A DNA stretch of 64,000 bases from Bradyrhizobium sp. cir1 (lineage in GTDB: Bacteria > Pseudomonadota > Alphaproteobacteria > Rhizobiales > Xanthobacteraceae), in NCBI RefSeq assembly GCF_014198245.1, contig NZ_JACIHE010000015.1, positions 1-64,000 on the forward strand. Reading direction: 5' to 3'. Below the pieces are notes generated by a model. It was not told the DNA's origin, did no database searches, and saw nothing but the letters and a program-made list of their open reading frames with translations. Positions 58,553 through 64,000 of the stretch are shown here, piece by piece. The position numbers were made by a program, and so were the translations under genes. Positions within the stretch are counted from its first letter, which is position 1. Each line of letters begins with the position of its first letter.

Positions 58553-60706
58553 ATGGCGATCCGTCTGGGCGTTGGCCGTTTGCTTGGTCGATCCAAGCCT
58601 CGTTTCAAAAAGCCACAATGGGGCGTGCGCGGTAGCCTGTTTGCGGCCTTCGGCGTGATTGCGGGCATGGGCCTCGTGATCGCAGCCGGCGCCGGCCTCG
58701 CGCTGCAGAATCTCGGCGGACGCATGACGGAACTGAGCGGGCGGGACATTCCGCGCCTTGCTGCCAGCCTGCAATTGTCGGCCCTGAGCGCGAGCCTTGC
58801 CGCACAGGGACCTGCCCTGCTTGCGGCTCAAAGCGAGGAAGCCCTGAACGAGCGCACCAAGAAGCTCAGGGAATTGCAGGAGCAGACGCAGCAGAAGCTC
58901 AACGAGATCATCGAGCTCGGCGGCGACAAGGCTGTCGTCTCCGGACTCAGCGAGACGATGAAGAGCATTAACGAGGCGGCCCAGAGCCTGGCCAAGGCCG
59001 CCCGCGAACGGCTGGACATCGCGGCCCTCCATGACAAGCAATATGACGTGCTGCGCAGCGCCCAGGGCGCCTTCGTCGGCGCGGCCAGTCCGGCGATGCT
59101 GGACGCGCAGACCCGGGTCAACGCCATTCTCGGCTCGGCAAATCTGTCGGCCGAAGATGCCACCGAAGCCGCGCAGACCGTCGGCCAGCTCGGCAACGTC
59201 GTTGCCAGCGGCAATCTCGCAGCCGCCGACATGAGCGCGGCGTTGTCGGCGAGCACGAGCGATAAGCTCGACGACATCCAGAAGGAGTTCAAGACGGCAC
59301 AGGGACGCCTGCGGTCCAACCTCGATCTGCTGCCGGACAATGAGGGCAACAAGATGCTGCGTGCGACGGCGGAAAAGCTGCTCGCGCTCGGCACCGGCAA
59401 GACCGGCGTGTTCAATCTGCGCGAGAAGGAGCTCGACTCCATCGACTATGGCCAGACCATCCTGGACGAGACACGCAAGCTCAATGTCGGCCTCGGCATC
59501 AGCGTGCAGCAGCTTGTCGACGGCGTGCAGAAGGAGACCAACGCCTCGACCTTCCAGGCGCGGCAGGAGATTTCGCTCGCCACAACGGTCATGCTGGGGC
59601 TGGGCGCGCTGATGCTGGTCGGCTCGGCCCTGTTCGTCTGGCTCTATGTCGGCCGCAATATCCTGCGCCGGATCACCGGTCTGCAGCGCGCCATGCAGCA
59701 GCTCTCGGCCGGCGACCTCGACACCGAGATCGCGCGCTCGAAGCACAATGACGAGATCGGCGCGATGACCGACACGCTGACCGTGTTCCGCGGCAGCATG
59801 GTCGAGGCCCGCGCGCTCGCCGGCGAGCAGGACAAGGATCGGGTCGCCAAGGCCGAGCGCGCCGCACGCATGGAAGCCAGGATCGCCGAGTTCGAGGGCA
59901 CGGTGCGCTCCGCGCTCGACAATCTGGCGCAATCGGCCAATTCGATGCAATCGACCGCGCAGAGCATGTCGACTACCGCCGATCAGTCCAACGCACTGGT
60001 GAACGCGGTCGCCTCCGCCGCGGAAGAGACCTCGGTCAACGTGCAGACGGTATCGTCAGGCACCGAGCAGCTGTCGTCCTCGATCGAGGAGATCAGCAAG
60101 CAGGTCGTCACCTCGGCCGCGATCGCCAGGAAGGCGGTCGACGAGGCCGGCGCCACCGACACCACGGTGCAGAGCCTCGCCGACAGCGCAAGCCGCATCA
60201 GCGTCGTCGTCGACCTGATCCAGACCATCGCCTCCCAGACCAACCTGCTCGCGCTCAACGCCACCATCGAGGCGGCGCGCGCGGGCGAGGCCGGCCGCGG
60301 TTTCGCGGTGGTCGCCTCCGAAGTGAAGAGCCTCGCGAGCCAGACCGCGAAAGCGACCGAAGAGATCCGCTCCCAGATCGCCAGCATGCAGCAGGTGACG
60401 ACCTCCGCGGTCGGTGCGATCCAGGGCATCGGCCGCATCATCGGCGAGATCAACGACGTCACCACCACGATCGCAGCCGCGGTCGAGGAACAGGGCGCGG
60501 CCACCCGCGAGATCGCCCGCAACATCCAGCATGCGGCCGGCGGCACCAGCGAGGTCTCCAGCAACATCGTCGGCGTCTCCACGGCGTCCGCCGAGGCCGG
60601 CGCGGCGGCAAGCGAAGTGCTGGGCGCCTCCGACGCGCTCCGCCGCGAGGCCGACATGCTGCGCGGAGAGATCGACGCGTTCCTCAACAACATGCGGGCG
60701 GCCTGA
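58553..60706 (+). CDS. Methyl-accepting chemotaxis protein
   Basis: A 717-residue chemoreceptor. It has an N-terminal membrane helix (about 29-52), a long helical periplasmic sensor of about 290 residues (rich in Leu, Ala, Gln; no known family seen), a second helix (TTVMLGLGALMLVGSALFVW near 343-363), HAMP (about 366-420) and a signalling domain (about 470-700). The signalling tip has LLALNATIEAARAGEAGRGF near 563-585. No CheR-binding pentapeptide ends the protein. No chemotaxis operon adjoins it, so it is an orphan receptor. Confidence 0.92.
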   Translation: MAIRLGVGRLLGRSKPRFKKPQWGVRGSLFAAFGVIAGMGLVIAAGAGLALQNLGGRMTELSGRDIPRLAASLQLSALSASLAAQGPALLAAQSEEALNERTKKLRELQEQTQQKLNEIIELGGDKAVVSGLSETMKSINEAAQSLAKAARERLDIAALHDKQYDVLRSAQGAFVGAASPAMLDAQTRVNAILGSANLSAEDATEAAQTVGQLGNVVASGNLAAADMSAALSASTSDKLDDIQKEFKTAQGRLRSNLDLLPDNEGNKMLRATAEKLLALGTGKTGVFNLREKELDSIDYGQTILDETRKLNVGLGISVQQLVDGVQKETNASTFQARQEISLATTVMLGLGALMLVGSALFVWLYVGRNILRRITGLQRAMQQLSAGDLDTEIARSKHNDEIGAMTDTLTVFRGSMVEARALAGEQDKDRVAKAERAARMEARIAEFEGTVRSALDNLAQSANSMQSTAQSMSTTADQSNALVNAVASAAEETSVNVQTVSSGTEQLSSSIEEISKQVVTSAAIARKAVDEAGATDTTVQSLADSASRISVVVDLIQTIASQTNLLALNATIEAARAGEAGRGFAVVASEVKSLASQTAKATEEIRSQIASMQQVTTSAVGAIQGIGRIIGEINDVTTTIAAAVEEQGAATREIARNIQHAAGGTSEVSSNIVGVSTASAEAGAAASEVLGASDALRREADMLRGEIDAFLNNMRAA

Positions 60707-60708
60707 CC

Positions 60709-60823
60709 GTCATTCGGGGGCGGCGCGCAGCGCCGACCCCGGAATCTCGCGCTACAATCTCCGGATTCTCAGGTGCGCAACCGCGCACCATAGTTCGCGC
60801 TGCCGCGCGCCCCGGAATGACTG
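60709..60823. repeat. Intergenic repeat with GTCATTC-GGGG ends
   Basis: GTCATTCGGGGG (60709) and CCCCGGAATGAC (60810-60822) are inverted ends of a short element with internal GGCGCGCAGCGCC and GGTGCGCAACCGCGCACC stems. It fills half of the 238-base gap after the chemoreceptor. Confidence 0.68.
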
Positions 60824-60944
60824 CGCTTTTGGCAGACTTCAACCGGCACGCGGAAAAACGCCGCCCGGTATGCCGGCCATGCGGAGACCACGGCCTGTCC
60901 TTTTTCGGCTGGCGTCCCGCCCCATGTGCGGGTACCGATAGTGC

Positions 60945-62006
60945 ATGCATTCGAAACCCGACACCGTGCAGTCCTCCGCCGAGGCCCTGCGCTATCCCTG
61001 GGAACAGCATCCCGGCCACGACGAGGTCGTGGAGGTCCGACCCGGCGTGTTGTGGGCGCGGCTGAAATTGCCGTTCCGCCTCAATCACGTGAACATCTAT
61101 CTGCTTGCCGACGGCGACGGCTACGCCATGGTCGATGCCGGCTTCGGCAACGAGGAGACGATCGAGGCCTGGACGAAACTGTTCGACGGCCCGCTGAAGG
61201 GCGTCAACATCACGCGCCTGATCGTCACGCACTCGCATCCCGATCATGTCGGCCTCGCGGGCTGGATCGTGGAGCGCTTCAACTGCCCGCTGGTAATGTC
61301 GCAGGTCGAATACCTGCAATCGGTCTATCACCAGAACCGCGGCACCGAGGAGCGTCGCAACGCGCAGCGGCTGTTCTTCCGCCGTCACGGCATGGACGAG
61401 TCGCTCACCGAAAAGCTGCTCGGCCGCGGCCAGGATTATCTCAAGCAGGTGTCGGTGCTGCCGCCGTCCTACCGCCGCATCTCGCATGGCGACGAGATCG
61501 TGATCGGCCCGCGCCGCTTCAAGGTGATCACCGGCGGCGGGCACGCGCTCGACCAGGTGATGCTGTATTGCGCCGACGACAAGCTGTTCCTCTCCGCCGA
61601 CCAGGTGCTGAGCAAGATCTCGCCGAACGTCAGCGTGTGGGCGGTCGAGCCCGACCAGAATTCGCTCGGCGAATATCTCGCATCGCTCGCAAGCCTCACC
61701 ACCACCTTGCCTTATGACCTCCTGGTGCTGCCCGGCCACGGCGTGCCGTTCTACGGCCTCAAGACCCGCATCAAGCAGCTCGCCGACCACCACGAGGAGC
61801 GCTGCCGCCTGATCGCGGACGCCTGCCGCGAACAGCCGAAGACCTCGCGAGAACTGGTGCCCGTGGTATTCAACAAGCACGTGCTGGACGAACACCAGAT
61901 GGGCTTTGCCGCCGGCGAGCTCGTCGCCCACGTCAACTACATGATCGTCGAGGGCCGGCTGACGGCCGCGACGAAGGACGGCGTGCTGCAGTTCCGGACG
62001 ACGTGA
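60945..62006 (+). CDS. MBL-fold metallo-hydrolase
   Basis: A 353-residue cytosolic protein. The zinc motif is VTHSHPDHVGLAGW near 94-107; a later GGGHALDQVMLY and SADQVLS supply further ligands, and LPGHGVPF near 265 the last His. The C-terminal part (about 280-353) is a winged-helix-like extension ending in VEGRLTAATKDGVLQFRTT, as in RNase Z/glyoxalase II-like and LACTB2-type proteins. Probably a thioester or phosphodiester hydrolase; substrate unknown. Confidence 0.87.
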   Translation: MHSKPDTVQSSAEALRYPWEQHPGHDEVVEVRPGVLWARLKLPFRLNHVNIYLLADGDGYAMVDAGFGNEETIEAWTKLFDGPLKGVNITRLIVTHSHPDHVGLAGWIVERFNCPLVMSQVEYLQSVYHQNRGTEERRNAQRLFFRRHGMDESLTEKLLGRGQDYLKQVSVLPPSYRRISHGDEIVIGPRRFKVITGGGHALDQVMLYCADDKLFLSADQVLSKISPNVSVWAVEPDQNSLGEYLASLASLTTTLPYDLLVLPGHGVPFYGLKTRIKQLADHHEERCRLIADACREQPKTSRELVPVVFNKHVLDEHQMGFAAGELVAHVNYMIVEGRLTAATKDGVLQFRTT

Positions 62007-62015
62007 GTTTGGTCT

Positions 62016-62170
62016 TCGCCTCTCCCCGCCTGCGGGGAGAGGCCGGAATGCGCGCGGAGCGCGGATTCCGGGTGAGGGGGAGTCTCCGCGACCTCAACTC
62101 TCACCGTCCCCGCGGAGAGTCCCCTCACCCCAACCCTCTCCCCGTAAGAACGGGGCGAGGGAGCGCACTG
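62016..62170. repeat. Bradyrhizobium-type intergenic palindromic repeat, copy 5
   Basis: GCCTCTCCCCGCCTGCGGGG hairpin, GGGTGAGGGGGAGTC, GAGTCCCCTCACCCC and CCCTCTCCCCG with a GGGGCGAGGGAGCGCAC tail: same order as at 52140-52297. Between two convergent genes. Confidence 0.82.
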
Positions 62171-62187
62171 TCGCTGCGGCTAACACC

Positions 62188-62619
62188 TCACTTCATATTC
62201 GCGATCGCGTGCAGCGCGGCGATGTAGCCGAACGGCCCCAGCCCGCAGATCACGCCGGTCGCCACGAACGAGATCTTCGAGTGGCGATGATATTCGTCGC
62301 GGGCGTGGATGTTGGAGATGTGCACCTCCAGCACCGGGCCCTCAAACGTCTTGATCGCATCCATGATCGAGACCGAGGTGAAGGACAGGCCCGCCGGATT
62401 GATGACGATGGCATCGGCATCCTGGCGCGCCGACTGGATCAGGTCGACCAGCACGCCTTCATGGTTGGACTGATGGAAGGCGAGCTTGAGTCCGAGCTTG
62501 GCGGCAGCCTCTTCGCAGCTCGCGTTGACCTCTGCGAGCGTGGTCGTGCCATAGATATGCGGCTCGCGGATGCCGAGCATATTGAGGTTGGGGCCGTTGA
62601 GGATCATCACGCGCTTCAT
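62188..62619 (-). CDS. aroQ: Type II 3-dehydroquinate dehydratase-like protein
   Basis: A 143-residue type II dehydroquinase fold. Compared with the known active site, Arg18 and Tyr23 (REPHIYG), Asn74, Asp87, Glu98, His100 (EVHISNIHAR) and Arg107 are present. However, the substrate-binding His of the THTS-type loop is Phe80 (SFTS) and the Arg of the R-x-H-S region is His111 (YHRHS). It may have altered specificity, or belong to a side group. It lies 19 bases downstream of a TRAP transporter gene, suggesting a catabolic role, for example with quinate- or shikimate-type compounds. Confidence 0.85.
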   Translation of the reverse strand: MKRVMILNGPNLNMLGIREPHIYGTTTLAEVNASCEEAAAKLGLKLAFHQSNHEGVLVDLIQSARQDADAIVINPAGLSFTSVSIMDAIKTFEGPVLEVHISNIHARDEYHRHSKISFVATGVICGLGPFGYIAALHAIANMK

Positions 62620-62638
62620 GGAAGGGTCCTTCTGGGAG

Positions 62639-63919
62639 TTAGCCGCCGAACCACTTGGCCGGGCCGGTGACGAGAACGGGGAACAGCGTCAGCAAGGCTA
62701 GCACAGCCAGCTGCGCGATCATGAAGGGCCAGACGCCACGGATCAGATCGTCCATCGAGACGCGGGAGACGCCGGCGACCACATTGAGCACGACGCCGAC
62801 CGGCGGCGTGATCAGGCCGATCGCGTTGTTGATGATGAAGAGCACGCCGAAATAGACGGGGTCGATGCCGGCCTGCTTGACGATCGGCATCAGGATCGGT
62901 GTCAGGATCAGGATCGTCGGCGTCATGTCGAGCGCGGTGCCGACGATCACGACGATGATCATCAGGACGATGGTGAGGAGCGTCTGGTTGCCCGCGAACG
63001 GCTTGACCAGCGCGACGATCTGGTCGGAGATTTCGGCAACCGTGATCAGCCAGGACGACACCAGCGCGGCGGCGACCAGGAACATCACCACGGCCGTGGT
63101 CTGCGCGGTCGAGACCAGCAGCGCCGGCAGTTGCGACGGCCTGAGCTCGCGATAGACGCCCATCGCCACGACAAGCGAATAGACGGCAACGACGACGGCG
63201 GCTTCTGTCGGCGTAAAGATGCCGAAGCGCAGGCCGAAGATGATGATCATCGGCAGCATCAAGGCCCAGAAGCCGTCGATCAGCGCGCGCCAGATCTCGG
63301 CGACGCTCTTGCGCGGCAGGCGCGCCGGGTTCTCCCTGCGAACCACCCACCACCAGGCAACGCACAGGCCGACGCCGAGCAGCAGGCCCGGCACGATGCC
63401 GGCTAGAAACAGCTTTGTGATGGAGACGTTGGCGGCGACACCAAAGATGACGAAGCCGATCGAGGGCGGGATCACGGGAGCGATGATCCCGCCCGCCGCG
63501 ACGAGGCCGGCCGCACTGGCACGGCTGTGGCCTGCGGCGGCCATCATCGGCACCAGGAGCGCGCCTAGCGCCGCGGCGTCCGCAACCGCCGAACCCGACA
63601 GCGAGGCCAGGATGCAGGAGGTGAGGATCGCGACATAGCCGAGGCCGCCGCGGAAATGCCCGACCAGCGCGATCGCGAAATTGAGGATGCGCCGCGCCAA
63701 TCCGCCGGTGTTCATGACCTCGCCGGCGAGGATGAAGAACGGCACCGCCATCAGCGGAAAGGAATCGACGCCGTTGATGACGTTCTGCGCGATGATCTGG
63801 GAGTCGAACATCGCAAGATACGTCATCAGCGCGATGCCGCAGACAATCAGGGCGAACGCGATCGGCATGCCGATCGCCATGGTGCCCAGCAGCGAGACGG
63901 TGAAGACGGCGACGGTCAT
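62639..63919 (-). CDS. TRAP transporter large permease (DctM-like)
   Basis: Large membrane subunit of a tripartite ATP-independent transporter, 426 residues with 11-12 hydrophobic helices. The DctM pattern is clear at NGVDSFPLMAVPFFILAGEV near 50-70 and at IIAPVIPPSIGFVIFGV near 140, with ITPPVGVVLNVVAGVSRVSM near the end. Sodium-coupled uptake of an organic acid is usual. Its start overlaps the stop of the small permease by four bases; AroQ-like follows. Confidence 0.93.
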   Translation of the reverse strand: MTVAVFTVSLLGTMAIGMPIAFALIVCGIALMTYLAMFDSQIIAQNVINGVDSFPLMAVPFFILAGEVMNTGGLARRILNFAIALVGHFRGGLGYVAILTSCILASLSGSAVADAAALGALLVPMMAAAGHSRASAAGLVAAGGIIAPVIPPSIGFVIFGVAANVSITKLFLAGIVPGLLLGVGLCVAWWWVVRRENPARLPRKSVAEIWRALIDGFWALMLPMIIIFGLRFGIFTPTEAAVVVAVYSLVVAMGVYRELRPSQLPALLVSTAQTTAVVMFLVAAALVSSWLITVAEISDQIVALVKPFAGNQTLLTIVLMIIVVIVGTALDMTPTILILTPILMPIVKQAGIDPVYFGVLFIINNAIGLITPPVGVVLNVVAGVSRVSMDDLIRGVWPFMIAQLAVLALLTLFPVLVTGPAKWFGG

Positions 63920-64000
63920 CCCTGAAGCTTTCCGCCGGCGGCGTCGGGAGAATGCGCGAGTTCCTCGGACTCGCTGATGGCGATGAGATCGGCATCGGCG
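63916..64000 (-). CDS. TRAP transporter small permease, C-terminal end (partial)
   Basis: Only the last 27 codons are in the window (ending in SEELAHSPDAAGGKLQG). The frame runs off the end and overlaps the DctM-like start by four bases (ATGA), as the DctQ gene does in TRAP operons. Identity rests on position alone. Confidence 0.6.
   Translation of the reverse strand, partial: ADADLIAISESEELAHSPDAAGGKLQG

Overview
The window looks like a chromosomal segment of a GC-rich alphaproteobacterium, most likely Bradyrhizobium or a close relative. The reasons are the long antisense shadow ORFs, several rhizobial gene families (an Irr-type Fur regulator, many solute-uptake operons, a MddA-like methyltransferase, an Omp25/RopB-like barrel, a BTLCP protease) and short palindromic intergenic repeats of the kind scattered through Bradyrhizobium genomes. 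I see no rRNA, tRNA, CRISPR array, insertion sequence, integrase or phage gene. Species identity is inference.

Layout. 0.1-3.3 kb: type I secretion ATPase and HlyD adaptor. 3.5-3.8 kb: small stress membrane protein. 4.2-13.4 kb: a peptide-type ABC importer with an embedded amidase and an AtzG-like small subunit, plus two divergent paralogous binding proteins, each preceded by a sigma-54-type promoter. 13.7-24.5 kb: CHASE2 adenylate cyclase, a 2,350-residue FecR/VCBS/beta-helix surface protein, and a divergent LapG-like (BTLCP) cysteine protease. 26-33 kb: Liv-type ABC importer with a long-chain acyl-CoA synthetase. 33-35.5 kb: ABC-2 exporter. 35.5-36.2 kb: VapBC-like toxin-antitoxin pair. 36-43 kb: single metabolic genes (MBL hydrolase, amidohydrolase, cupin, M29 aminopeptidase, fumarase/adenylosuccinate-lyase-family enzyme). 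43.6-48.2 kb: two paralogous winged-helix/TPR regulators around a GFA protein and MddA. 48.4-50.4 kb: Irr-like regulator, small genes, a DUF2147 remnant and a TetR regulator. 50.6-55.8 kb: second peptide ABC importer. 56-58.4 kb: small genes and an outer-membrane barrel. 58.5-62 kb: chemotaxis receptor and MBL hydrolase. 62.2-64 kb: AroQ-like enzyme with a TRAP transporter that runs off the end.

How the genes may work together. The two most coherent systems are (i) a probably nitrogen-regulated amide/peptide scavenging operon (sigma-54 sites, importer, amidase and AtzG-like partner, overlapping start/stop codons), and (ii) a possible surface-adhesin system (type I exporter, giant FecR-domain substrate candidate, LapG-like periplasmic protease, CHASE2 cyclase). 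The second is split over 24 kb and its outer-membrane channel and LapD-type receptor are not in the window. Several intergenic gaps are filled by repeat elements, one of which has inserted into the loop of another.
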